Part shown: positions 1-7,323 of the stretch, in pieces | Layout of the letters: each line of letters starts with the position of its first letter | Numbering within the stretch: the stretch's first letter is position 1 | Origin: a bacterium | Lineage (GTDB): Bacteria; Bdellovibrionota_C; UBA2361; RFPC01 | Assembly: GCA_009926305.1 (NCBI GenBank) | Contig: RFPC01000019.1 | Span: 1 to 37,650, forward strand | Direction of reading: 5' to 3' | Length of the DNA stretch: 37,650 bases | The notes under the pieces: model-generated | Database searches by the model: none | Seen by the model: the letters and a program-made list of their open reading frames with translations, nothing else | What the model was told of the DNA's origin: nothing | Made by a program: the position numbers and the translations under genes

Positions 1-2
1 TC

Positions 3-785
3 TCATCGTAAGGATGGAGAAGATTCAGCAGAGATTCCTGCTATCCATCCTTGGCTCTGCCTGAGGAGTTGTGGTTTATCAAGGAGTTTAATCCCTGCGG
101 GAACCGTTACATCGACGAAACCATCGAGGTAAGCCTGCTGAATAGGAGAAGTATCTTCAATTATGATACTTCCATTTAAGGATATAATTTCGATGATGCT
201 CTCTGTGCTTTGTGCCGTGAGTTGTCTTAGATGCACATCTCCTCCTGCGATAATAAGTAGAGACTCTCGAGCATGTAGCGTGCCGCTCGAAGAGAACGAG
301 CCATTTACGGTAAAGATCTGCTCTCTTTGTATCTTCAGATAATCTGAGACCTTGAGATTGTGTCGTGTTCTAAACGGCGATGAAATCGCTCCTTCCTCTT
401 TGATGCAAGTGAAATGAGAGCGAAAGTTTTGGAAGCGTAACGGGGTGCTGAACGATTCGAGCTCCTGTTTAGTGCAGTTCTCTGGCAGATTGAGATATTC
501 GTCGAGCTGATACACCGAATAACCAGGAAGAGGAAGGGAAAGCTTTCTTGACATGCTGATCTCAGTTAACCCGATGCTCCCTTTTTCTATGAGCAACGGC
601 GTTGATTTTTTTTGTGTTAGAATTGCTTCTTGGAGGCGATGATACATTCTTTGTCGAAGAGTGTAATGTTGAGCACGTTGCAGAGTAGCATGAGTGTTGC
701 TTGCCCGGTCTTTTAGAAACACCCCAAGGAGTGTAAGAATAATTAAAATACTAATGAGAACGGAGCCAGAATCTTTCATATTCAC
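3..785 (-). CDS. PilX/GspK-like minor pilin (260 aa)
   Basis: Probably a minor pilin or pseudopilin of a type IV pilus or type II secretion machine. The N-terminus has a short leader (MNMKDSG) followed by a 17-residue hydrophobic helix beginning SVLISILIIL, the usual prepilin layout with Gly at -1. Position +5 of the mature form is Ser rather than Glu, which is normal for GspK but not for most pilins. The rest is a soluble domain with two cysteines and no family I can name. It is the last of four genes read in the same direction in the order expected for fimU-pilV-pilW-pilX or gspH-I-J-K. The GTG at 785 overlaps the TAG of the upstream gene by one base; an ATG two codons later is an equally good start. 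The stop is at the window edge, so a downstream pilY1-like gene cannot be seen. Confidence 0.6.
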   Translation of the reverse strand: MNMKDSGSVLISILIILTLLGVFLKDRASNTHATLQRAQHYTLRQRMYHRLQEAILTQKKSTPLLIEKGSIGLTEISMSRKLSLPLPGYSVYQLDEYLNLPENCTKQELESFSTPLRFQNFRSHFTCIKEEGAISSPFRTRHNLKVSDYLKIQREQIFTVNGSFSSSGTLHARESLLIIAGGDVHLRQLTAQSTESIIEIISLNGSIIIEDTSPIQQAYLDGFVDVTVPAGIKLLDKPQLLRQSQGWIAGISAESSPSLR

Positions 786-1594
786 TAAAACTGTATTCGC
801 TTTGTTTGTAACAAGAGCTGATCGAAGCTGTGGCGAGAAAGAACGAGCGGGAAATATTGCTTAAATTGCTTACGTGATAGTGAAGAGAAAAGAGTGACGG
901 AAAGCTCTCCTGCACTATCGCTTTGCCGATTCAGTTCAAGCATGAAGGTTGGAGAATCGTTAAGGAGTGGCTGATTCTCGATTACGGAATCTCCTCTATG
1001 CTGGACTAGGCGAAGAACATCCTGTTTGCTTACGTAAAGTGTTGTAATTGAACGTAGAAGAAGAAAAGCATTGGGAGATGGTAGGAATTCGCTATCAAGT
1101 TGCTGCGTAATCAAACTATTTGTTGGGATCTTCGAGATGCGAGGAGAGCACCCTTCTTGCCAGAAAATTATGGCTTCGAAGATAAAGTCGCCGGTGTAAG
1201 CTAGGGAGTGGTGGGGAATGCCTGTTTGCATGCATGGTGTCTGGTTTGAGCGAGGAACGATAGGAGCGATGTGGGATAGCTGTACGAACGTTATCGCATC
1301 AGAGTTTAATTTTATAGCGAGGTGATCGTTACGAAGCGAAAGCTCATGAGGAGAGCCATCGAAATAAGTGACTCTTCCTTCTCTATGAATAACGGGCAGA
1401 AGCGGATAGCGATGAGTATCAAGTTGGTTTTGGATGTGGGTGATGATGCTATAAATTCGGATCGTATTATGGAGCTCGCGATTTAGATTCCGATTCTGAT
1501 GCGATAAAGTATGTTCTCCGTTGAGGAAATAGGCAAATCCAGTTAAAAGTGTGCCCGTTAAGAATAAGGCGATAAGTTTTTCGAGAAGAATCAT
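785..1594 (-). CDS. PilW/GspJ-like minor pilin (269 aa)
   Basis: The start reads MILLEKLIALFLTGTLLTGF, which matches the mature N-terminus of a PilW/GspJ pilin: hydrophobic helix with Glu at position 5. The Met sits exactly where residue 1 of the processed protein should be, so there is no leader peptide. Reading upstream in frame gives only eight sense codons (S N E S A L A A) before a TAA, and none is a usual start codon, so the leader is absent rather than mis-annotated. The remainder is a long beta-rich soluble domain with two cysteines near the middle. It starts 5 bp after the stop of the PilV-like gene with no clear ribosome binding site, suggesting translational coupling. Family call rests on the N-terminus and gene order. 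Confidence 0.55.
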   Translation of the reverse strand: MILLEKLIALFLTGTLLTGFAYFLNGEHTLSHQNRNLNRELHNTIRIYSIITHIQNQLDTHRYPLLPVIHREGRVTYFDGSPHELSLRNDHLAIKLNSDAITFVQLSHIAPIVPRSNQTPCMQTGIPHHSLAYTGDFIFEAIIFWQEGCSPRISKIPTNSLITQQLDSEFLPSPNAFLLLRSITTLYVSKQDVLRLVQHRGDSVIENQPLLNDSPTFMLELNRQSDSAGELSVTLFSSLSRKQFKQYFPLVLSRHSFDQLLLQTKRIQF

Positions 1595-1599
1595 TGCCG

Positions 1600-1839
1600 C
1601 TAACGCACTCTCATTCGATTACTGCCACTTGAAGTAGTGCAATGCAGTATATGCTCGCTTAAAAAATCTGTTGCTTTGCAGGTAATACTCTGATTTTCAG
1701 CATATTGATCAATGGAGATCTCCTGAGAAACTCTTTGCAATGTTTGATGAAGGAGAGAGGTTGTTGCGCTAGAGCATGCAATGGTCAATATCATGAGCGT
1801 AATACCGACCAGGGATTCGATAAGCGTTATACTACTCAC
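1600..1839 (-). CDS. PilV/GspI-like minor pilin (79 aa)
   Basis: Short pilin-like protein. After a three-residue leader (MSS) comes ITLIESLVGITLMIL, a typical pilin helix with Glu at +5; position -1 is Ser instead of Gly. Two candidate GTG codons exist. The one at 1848 overlaps the AAGGAG ribosome binding site (1848-1853) and is unlikely; the one at 1839 lies eight bases after it and is chosen here. The gene then overlaps the end of the FimT-like gene by 8 bp. At 79 residues it is shorter than PilV or GspI usually is, with a C-terminal part holding two cysteines. It occupies the second position of the minor pilin operon. Confidence 0.5.
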   Translation of the reverse strand: MSSITLIESLVGITLMILTIACSSATTSLLHQTLQRVSQEISIDQYAENQSITCKATDFLSEHILHCTTSSGSNRMRVR

Positions 1840-2275
1840 TGCACTCACTCCTTAAGCGACCTCTGAGCGAAAGGACTATTTCACAGATATGATGATTCAA
1901 TTCAATGAGTATACGGGCTGGTGTGTTGACCAGATGAGGATAAAAGACGATGCCATTACTTGGAAAAGTAGCAGTAATATGTGGAGAAAGCTGAGCTTGT
2001 CGTCGGATAACGCCTCCATCCTGTGACAGAAGGCGAATGGTATGAGTTTGTGATTGCAAAGTCATAGGTTTGTGCTCCAAAAGCGATATGGCTTCCCCCT
2101 CCTCAATCAGCCATTTGATTTTTTGTACATCTCCGTATAGCACAGCTCTTTGACGGGCATCTGTGAGTCCTCTACCAGTAAGTACAATTGTAGTCGTACT
2201 CATAAAGAGTACGAGAAGAAGCGAAAGGAGAGATGCTCCATTCTGTCTTCCGAAGTCATACCTATAATTCTTCAT
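1832..2275 (-). CDS. FimT/GspH-like minor pilin (147 aa)
   Basis: The leader (about 13 residues ending RQNG) is followed by ASLLSLLLVLFMSTTTIVL, a pilin-type helix with Gly at -1 but Ser at +5. The C-terminal half has the strand pattern typical of FimT/GspH proteins: a predicted strand with FPSNGIVFYP, then a strand ending near SLRGRLRSE, where these families carry a conserved GRxR-like end. GspH/FimU is the first gene of the minor pilin set in known operons, and it is first here too. Its ATG at 2275 has no strong ribosome binding site, and a 12-bp inverted repeat lies immediately upstream. The E5 replacement is unusual for this family. Confidence 0.5.
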   Translation of the reverse strand: MKNYRYDFGRQNGASLLSLLLVLFMSTTTIVLTGRGLTDARQRAVLYGDVQKIKWLIEEGEAISLLEHKPMTLQSQTHTIRLLSQDGGVIRRQAQLSPHITATFPSNGIVFYPHLVNTPARILIELNHHICEIVLSLRGRLRSECSE

Positions 2276-2280
2276 ACCGC

Positions 2281-2312
2281 ATCTCTATACCTATTCGATA
2301 AGGTATGGAGAT
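2281..2312. repeat. Inverted repeat before the pilin operon
   Basis: Arms at 2281-2292 (ATCTCTATACCT) and 2301-2312 (AGGTATGGAGAT) are separated by 8 bases. Eleven of 12 positions pair; the odd one is a G-U pair in plus-strand RNA. There is no T run on either side, so it is not a standard terminator. It lies between the stop of the flagellin D1-like gene and the start of the FimT-like gene, so it could form a hairpin in the leader of the pilin mRNA or act as an operator. Confidence 0.45.
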
Positions 2313-2345
2313 ATGTTTCGTGTACGGTCTGGCTATAAAGAGTGG

Positions 2346-3089
2346 TTATTCACCTTGAGCAAAAATGAACTCGATGAGCTCGCTTTCAAGTCTATGTACA
2401 TCGATGGGAGAATGGAGGGAAGATATTTGAGAGGCAATTTCCTGAGAAAGCTGCTCCATTGCACCATCGCTGACCTGTGAGTGTGAGTTGATGTATCGCG
2501 TCGTAGCTACCTGGAGGATATCTTGTGCGCGCTCAAATGAGGCTGCTGCTGACTCTCTTCCGCTAATTGCAATTTGCGTCAGCGATTCAAGCGTTTGTTC
2601 AGCACTGATTGCTCCAGCAGTGCTAGATATATCAACTCCAGAAAGCTGCCCAATACCCTGAAGATCTGCAAGTGAGACGACGAGGTTATCGTCAATCGTA
2701 TACGTGCTTCCAGATAAAACATTTATGCCATTTTCATCGGTAGCCTCACTAATAATACGAGTTATCTCACTTTCAATGCTACTTAACTGTGATTGAAGAG
2801 ATTGTTGGAGAGTTGGATTGCTTGTTTCTCGTGCTGCTTTTGCCACGGCTTCTTGGCTTTTTCGAAGTGCTACGATTTCATCTACGGCGGTTAAAGCAAT
2901 AAGAGCATTACTACTGGCTTTACTTGCAAGAAGGTGAGGACTAGTCACTTTTTGCTCTGTGGTATTGAGTTCGATAATGTCAGTCATTGAAGATGGGGCT
3001 TGTGAGGCACTCAGTGCGACTCTACCAGACTGTAGGCTGGAAGAGGTGCCGGGAAGCTGAGCTAAACGGAGAAATAATGAGATTTTCAT
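2346..3089 (-). CDS. Flagellin D1-like helical protein (247 aa)
   Basis: Residues about 58-135 resemble the N-terminal D1 helices of flagellin: an ALTAVDEIVALRKSQEAV-type helix, then LQSQLSSIESEITRI, then a turn with NGINVLSG. Flagellins carry I..EI..L..EI.RI followed by NG..LL.G at this point. A later helix (about 168-205, ISGRESAAASFERAQ) could match the C-terminal D1 helix. The conserved flagellin start with RLSSGLRIN and the C-terminal D0 tail are both absent. The gene overlaps the upstream gene by 4 bp (ATGA), and that gene supplies a D0-C-like tail. It is therefore probably a secreted filament or hook-associated protein rather than a normal flagellin. No other flagellar gene is visible. 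FlgL-like is an alternative reading. Confidence 0.5.
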   Translation of the reverse strand: MKISLFLRLAQLPGTSSSLQSGRVALSASQAPSSMTDIIELNTTEQKVTSPHLLASKASSNALIALTAVDEIVALRKSQEAVAKAARETSNPTLQQSLQSQLSSIESEITRIISEATDENGINVLSGSTYTIDDNLVVSLADLQGIGQLSGVDISSTAGAISAEQTLESLTQIAISGRESAAASFERAQDILQVATTRYINSHSQVSDGAMEQLSQEIASQISSLHSPIDVHRLESELIEFIFAQGE

Positions 3090-3913
3090 TTTAAGAGTTG
3101 AAGTACCCGCAGTTGATTTTGATTAGCTTGCGCAAATAGTCCTTTAGACTGTTGGCTTACGATTTGAGTATAGGTTTCAGATGCAGAGTTTTCAGCGCTT
3201 GCAATGTCTCGAATACGCTCTGCTGATAATTCTAAAGAAGATTCGCCTTGTGGCGTAGTCTGGCTGCGTATTCGTAGCTCCTCCAGTGCACTCTGTTCAG
3301 ACATTCGAATATTTGAGATGGCAGTCTTTTCCTCTCGTACGAGAGAGAGAATTTTTCGCATGTCTTCTGATGAACTATTCATCTGAATATCGAGGGGCTC
3401 TGGTCTGTACTGGATGACTGGGGGTTTGGTAAGAGCGGGAAGTAAAGGACTTGCTGGATCAAGAGGTGAATCAGCTGAGCTTGGCTCGGTTGAAGCAAGA
3501 CTTCTTCGAGTCTCTTCTTCAGTCACGAGTAGTCGTCTCGTCTCGTTTTCAAGATCCTTAAATTGAATCAGCTGTTCAAATGCTTCCTTTTCCTGAATTT
3601 TCTCTTTTAAGAGTCGTTCGATAATCTTCTCTTGTTTTTCGCGTATCTGAACGATTTTAGCATTAATCATTTCTCGACGCTCAAGAAGTACTGCGAGCAT
3701 ACGGGTAGTTTTTTCGGAGCGTTGCTCAATGAGGGTCAGAAATTTTTCAAAAGCCTCTTCATTTTCTGAGGCTGCATTATCCTGCTGGGGTGAGGAAGAT
3801 GAGTGAGAAGGTCTCTCTGTCTCAGAATTCTTGATCTTATCTGAGCCTTCGGACCGAGTCGTACTTTTAGGAAGGCGGGCGGAAGCCCCATCGAGAGTGG
3901 AAAGCACAGCCAT
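3086..3913 (-). CDS. Coiled-coil protein with flagellin C-terminal D0 tail (275 aa)
   Basis: Three parts are visible. Residues 1-50 are Ser/Pro-rich and look disordered. Residues 52-145 are a long charged coiled coil (many Glu, Lys, Arg with heptad leucines). A Pro-rich linker follows to about 178. The last 47 residues match the flagellin C-terminal D0 segment closely: SAERIRDI, then LFAQANQNQLRVLQLLK, compared with the familiar SRIRD...LAQANQ.P..VLQLL ending. In flagellin this tail packs in the filament core and is needed for export and polymerisation. The start is well supported: AAGGGG seven bases before ATG 3913. It is the first gene of the pair with the D1-like gene, and the 150 bp upstream probably hold the promoter. 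I know of no described family with this architecture. Confidence 0.6.
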   Translation of the reverse strand: MAVLSTLDGASARLPKSTTRSEGSDKIKNSETERPSHSSSSPQQDNAASENEEAFEKFLTLIEQRSEKTTRMLAVLLERREMINAKIVQIREKQEKIIERLLKEKIQEKEAFEQLIQFKDLENETRRLLVTEEETRRSLASTEPSSADSPLDPASPLLPALTKPPVIQYRPEPLDIQMNSSSEDMRKILSLVREEKTAISNIRMSEQSALEELRIRSQTTPQGESSLELSAERIRDIASAENSASETYTQIVSQQSKGLFAQANQNQLRVLQLLK

Positions 3914-4067
3914 TTACTACCCCTTCGCACCAGGACAACAGATACCTATTTTTCCGATCCGTGGGGTAATATCCGAGACGGTGCACTTATAACGTCACCA
4001 TTCGTTCTGAAGTATGAAGGGGAAGTCGGTATTTAGGCGAAAAACTAAAGAGTTGAACTCAATTTCT

Positions 4068-4535
4068 CTAATTTATGGGAGTTTCCTCTAAGCCTAGCAT
4101 TTTCTGTAATTTATGACGTAGGTAAGTCTCATAGCCATCTTCCACGCCGTCTGCTTGAATTACCTGTTCAATAATACGCATTATTGACATTCGCTCATCG
4201 AGACTGAGATTGTCGGTCAAGAGCTTGCCGAATTGACTCACTCCTCTCAGGTTTCGAAGAATAGTCTGAGCTTGATTAATAAGAGCCGATACTTCATGTT
4301 TCTGAGTGCCAAACATTTCCATAAGGCCATGGACAATTACTTGATATTCACGAGGATCAAATTCTTGATCCGAAGCAGCAAGGTCAACGAGTAAAACGGT
4401 AACAGCGAGTTCAATGTCTCTTTTTTTTGCCTTCCCATTAAAGCGTCTTCTTGCCTGCGTTGATTTCTGTGTTAATCCGGATTGTTGTCCGAGAAGCTGA
4501 TAAACTGTCTCTTTTAGCTTTGAAGATGAATCCAT
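4068..4535 (-). CDS. TerB-like protein (155 aa)
   Basis: An all-helical TerB-type domain covers about residues 35-150. It shows the two acidic ADG-like sites of the family: AASDQEFDPREY in the first half and QADGVEDGYE in the second, which in TerB bind metal. TerB-like domains occur in tellurite-resistance loci but also widely in envelope and unknown roles, so tellurite resistance is not implied. An ATG at 4535 with GAGG eight bases upstream is preferred over the TTG at 4559, which would add eight residues. The gene follows kdsD on the same strand with a 157-bp gap that includes a hairpin, so it may be transcribed separately. Confidence 0.7.
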   Translation of the reverse strand: MDSSSKLKETVYQLLGQQSGLTQKSTQARRRFNGKAKKRDIELAVTVLLVDLAASDQEFDPREYQVIVHGLMEMFGTQKHEVSALINQAQTILRNLRGVSQFGKLLTDNLSLDERMSIMRIIEQVIQADGVEDGYETYLRHKLQKMLGLEETPIN

Positions 4536-4696
4536 TTCCGTAACCTCTGATGGTGGCAAAACACGCGTTCTTTAATAGAGTTATGGGGTTATCGAGACAG
4601 GAAGTATCACAAAAATTCGATCGGAACGTGAAAGGCTAGCCAGATAACTATCGAGTATGATGACAATTTTTCTTGTTTTCAGAGATTTTCTTAGAA

Positions 4697-4714
4697 CGAA
4701 GCTGAACAGCTTCG
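4697..4714 (-). terminator. Hairpin after kdsD
   Basis: A perfect 8-bp stem (CGAAGCTG at 4697-4704 and CAGCTTCG at 4707-4714, two-base spacer) begins two bases beyond the kdsD stop codon. The minus-strand RNA continues with only TTCT, so the U tract is weak; this may be an attenuator or an RNA 3'-end stabiliser rather than a strong terminator. Confidence 0.45.
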
Positions 4715-4716
4715 CT

Positions 4717-5706
4717 TTATTTCAGCCTGACGGAGGCTGCATCTTGAATATCAAGGAGTCCAATCGGTTCACTCTGTTCATTAATAACAATCAGTTGATC
4801 GACTCGGTGCTCTGTCATCATGGCAGAAGCTTCTTTCACAAGCATGTTTGGTGCGATGGTCTTTGGACTCCTCCCCATGTATTTTTCGACTGGTTCTTTA
4901 AGAAACTCTTCTCCAGTGTTCAGGCATCTCCTAAGATCTCCATCTGTATAAATACCAACGAGAGTTTTTGTATTATCAATAACGGCAGCGGCTCCAGGAC
5001 GACCTCGTGTATTTGATATTTTCTCTAATACATCGCGACAGGAGGTCTCTTTCGTCACGATACACAGTTCATCTCCTCTTCGCATGATTTCGTTAACGCT
5101 GAGGAGTGAGCGACCGAGTGAGCCGGCCGGATGGAATCCGGCGAAGTCCTGCTCAGAAAGACCTTTTACGTCAAGGAGAGCCATTGCTAAGGCATCGCCA
5201 AGAGCGAGCATCGCGGTCGTTGATGTCGTAGGGGCTAAGCCTAAGGGTCCAGCCTCCTTGTGTTTTCCGAGCGCTAGAGTGATAAGCGAGTTTCTGGCAA
5301 GAGTTGAGTCTTCACACGCCGTCATGCTAATGACGGGACATCCAACTCGTGTAAGAAATGGAAGAAGCTCTAGAATCTCCCCGGTTTCCCCTGAATTTGA
5401 GAGCAAGAGCGCAATGTCGTAAGGGGTAAACCGCCCCAGATCTCCATGCACGGCCTCTGCTGGATGAAGAAAAAAAGAGGGAATGCCAATACTTGCAAGA
5501 GTTGCAGAGATCTTCATTCCAATAAAACTGCTTTTCCCCATGCCGCTCACGATCACACGCCCAATATCTTCCATCTGACTGATGGTACGAACTGAATTCT
5601 CAAACTCCGAGTTTAGCCGTTCTGCAATGGTTTGTAGTGCAGTTGCTTCTTCAAGAATTACTTCTTTAGCAATACTCATAATGGAATTTGTTTCATTGTT
5701 TTTCAT
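4717..5706 (-). CDS. kdsD: Arabinose-5-phosphate isomerase, KpsF/GutQ family (329 aa)
   Basis: Interconverts ribulose-5-phosphate and arabinose-5-phosphate, the first step towards Kdo for lipopolysaccharide. The N-terminal SIS domain has SGMGKS, then HPAEAVHGDLG and LSNSGETGE, all signatures of this family. Two CBS domains fill the C-terminal half (from about residue 205, beginning IMRRGDE and ending near GLLDIQD). The reading frame extends 39 codons upstream, but the ATG at 5706 gives 329 residues, almost the length of E. coli KdsD, and lies just after the stop of the upstream gene. Kdo synthase kdsA is in this window about 22 kb away, so the pathway is complete except for an obvious kdsC. 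Confidence 0.9.
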   Translation of the reverse strand: MKNNETNSIMSIAKEVILEEATALQTIAERLNSEFENSVRTISQMEDIGRVIVSGMGKSSFIGMKISATLASIGIPSFFLHPAEAVHGDLGRFTPYDIALLLSNSGETGEILELLPFLTRVGCPVISMTACEDSTLARNSLITLALGKHKEAGPLGLAPTTSTTAMLALGDALAMALLDVKGLSEQDFAGFHPAGSLGRSLLSVNEIMRRGDELCIVTKETSCRDVLEKISNTRGRPGAAAVIDNTKTLVGIYTDGDLRRCLNTGEEFLKEPVEKYMGRSPKTIAPNMLVKEASAMMTEHRVDQLIVINEQSEPIGLLDIQDAASVRLK

Positions 5707-5719
5707 ATCGCTATAACCA

Positions 5720-6070
5720 TTATTGTTCTGGAATAAGAGATGTTGAGATTGTTCCTGATAGCACCAAAATGACCATAAAGCAGATGTAGAGAAAGGCTCT
5801 GTCTTTTCTTCTGCGATAACCAATCAATAGTCCCGCAAACCCAAAGCCTATGACTATGACTGGCGCAAGTGTAGGGGATTGTGTTTGAGCAACGGGTAGT
5901 CCAATAAGAAGACCGCTGAGCGTTCCCAGAGCAAGTGAAGAAAGCATTTGAAAACGAAGAAGGCGATTTTCGCTGTTCATCAGAGCATCTTGGTAATCGG
6001 CCCCAGCAACAGAGGTTGAATCCATTTGCTTGTTTTCTTCGTCATGTAAAGAGTTGCGCTCAGGCATCAT
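5720..6070 (-). CDS. Small membrane protein, unknown (116 aa)
   Basis: Residues 1-40 are polar and probably cytoplasmic. Three hydrophobic helices follow at about 41-60, 66-84 and 92-110, with RRRK between the second and third. The topology resembles small envelope proteins without a named family. It starts 13 bp after the TraB-family gene and ends 13 bp before kdsD, so the three are likely co-transcribed. Two tandem ATG codons at 6070 and 6067 are possible starts. I do not recognise a function. Confidence 0.6.
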   Translation of the reverse strand: MMPERNSLHDEENKQMDSTSVAGADYQDALMNSENRLLRFQMLSSLALGTLSGLLIGLPVAQTQSPTLAPVIVIGFGFAGLLIGYRRRKDRAFLYICFMVILVLSGTISTSLIPEQ

Positions 6071-6082
6071 AGCTTGCGATCC

Positions 6083-7261
6083 TTATCGCAGGATAGAAGT
6101 AATTCGTTCGATTCCGATCACCGTTCCAATTGTGCCACATAGGTTCGTTAAGGCAATAATAAGCAGGATTCGAGTTACTCGATTTTTCCAAATTCCCGAA
6201 AAATGTTGGCTTATATCTTCAGCAACGGTTTCGAGATCGGAGACGCGTGGTTTACGAATAATTGCCTCTACGAGACCAGCAACCCAGCCTGCGGCAACAA
6301 AGGGATTTAAGGAAGTGAATGGTGATACGACAAATGCAGCAAGAATCGTAACGGGATGAGCCAACGCGAGCAAAGAGCCCAGAGCACCAAAACATCCATT
6401 AATCAAAAACCATGTCCACGCCATTGAGGCCACGGTCTCTATTCCCGATCCAAGAAATCCGAAGATAAAAATAGCAATTACGAGAATTGGAATCGTCCAC
6501 TGAATTATTTTCCAAAAAGGGCTAGGGGAGGGGATTTTTTCGAGTGCAGCTCGGTCAATAGTCGTTCCAATTTTTTTCCGAATTCCAGGTACGTGTCCTG
6601 CCCCAACAATAGCAACAACGGTATCTCCTTCAGCCTCTTGAATTTTAGAAGCGAGATAAGAGTCTCGTTCGTCAATGAGTGCTACGCGAACCTCCGGTAG
6701 TAATTCCGAGAATTCTTTCATCATTTCTTCAAGAGCATCACTTTTCTTCAGTCGCTCAATTTCTTCAGCTTCGATTTTTTGCTCAGAGAAAAGGCTAAAG
6801 ACCATGCTAGAGATCAGTCGGAATGTTCCAATAAATCCAAGCGCCGACCAGCTTCGTTTCAATGTTGTTCTAACGTCTCTATCAGCAAGAACTAATGTTG
6901 TTCCCAGCTCCTGAGCCACTTCAGCACTTCGGAGCATCTCGCTGCCAGGTTTTATCTTGAGTTGGTCCCCGAGTTTTTTCTGAAAGCTTGCAAGTACCAA
7001 CTGTGCCATGAGCACATAGGCCTTGCCTGAGCGGATAACAGATACGATATCCGTATTTTTCCATCGTTCTGGATCCAAAAGGGATGCGTGTCTACTCTCG
7101 CATAGCTCAATAGCTACAGAGTCAGGAGTATGCTCTCGAATAACCTGCTCAGCTAGGTCAACGCTCGCTTGCGAGATGTGAGCAGTGCCCACGAGAAATA
7201 TTGTTTTCTCACCGAGGACAATCTTATCGACATTTTCATCAATAGAGGTAATCTCTGTCAT
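6083..7261 (-). CDS. TraB/PrgY-family membrane protein (392 aa)
   Basis: The N-terminal domain carries the family motifs: GTAHIS at residues 25-30, a conserved ELCESR, then ADRDVRTTL and, near residue 220, VGAGHVPG. These His/Glu/Asp positions are those proposed as a metal-protease-like active site in the Tiki/TraB/GumN superfamily. The C-terminal third has four to five membrane helices, as in PrgY, which lowers pheromone activity in Enterococcus. The substrate of chromosomal bacterial members is unknown. It starts divergently from the glycosyltransferase gene and appears to lead an operon with the small membrane protein and kdsD. Confidence 0.8.
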   Translation of the reverse strand: MTEITSIDENVDKIVLGEKTIFLVGTAHISQASVDLAEQVIREHTPDSVAIELCESRHASLLDPERWKNTDIVSVIRSGKAYVLMAQLVLASFQKKLGDQLKIKPGSEMLRSAEVAQELGTTLVLADRDVRTTLKRSWSALGFIGTFRLISSMVFSLFSEQKIEAEEIERLKKSDALEEMMKEFSELLPEVRVALIDERDSYLASKIQEAEGDTVVAIVGAGHVPGIRKKIGTTIDRAALEKIPSPSPFWKIIQWTIPILVIAIFIFGFLGSGIETVASMAWTWFLINGCFGALGSLLALAHPVTILAAFVVSPFTSLNPFVAAGWVAGLVEAIIRKPRVSDLETVAEDISQHFSGIWKNRVTRILLIIALTNLCGTIGTVIGIERITSILR

Positions 7262-7323
7262 AGCCTTGTTGTACCGCGAATAGCTGGCAATTGGGAGTTG
7301 AAGGGGATATTTATCTACTCAGA

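Noticed and set aside
3736-3930. 64-codon frame on the minus strand overlapping the D0-tail gene.
   Set aside because: A shadow of the real gene in another frame; no separate ribosome binding site.
4068-4535. Tellurite-resistance locus.
   Set aside because: Only a TerB-like domain is present, with no terC, terD or terZ neighbour, so a resistance role is not supported.
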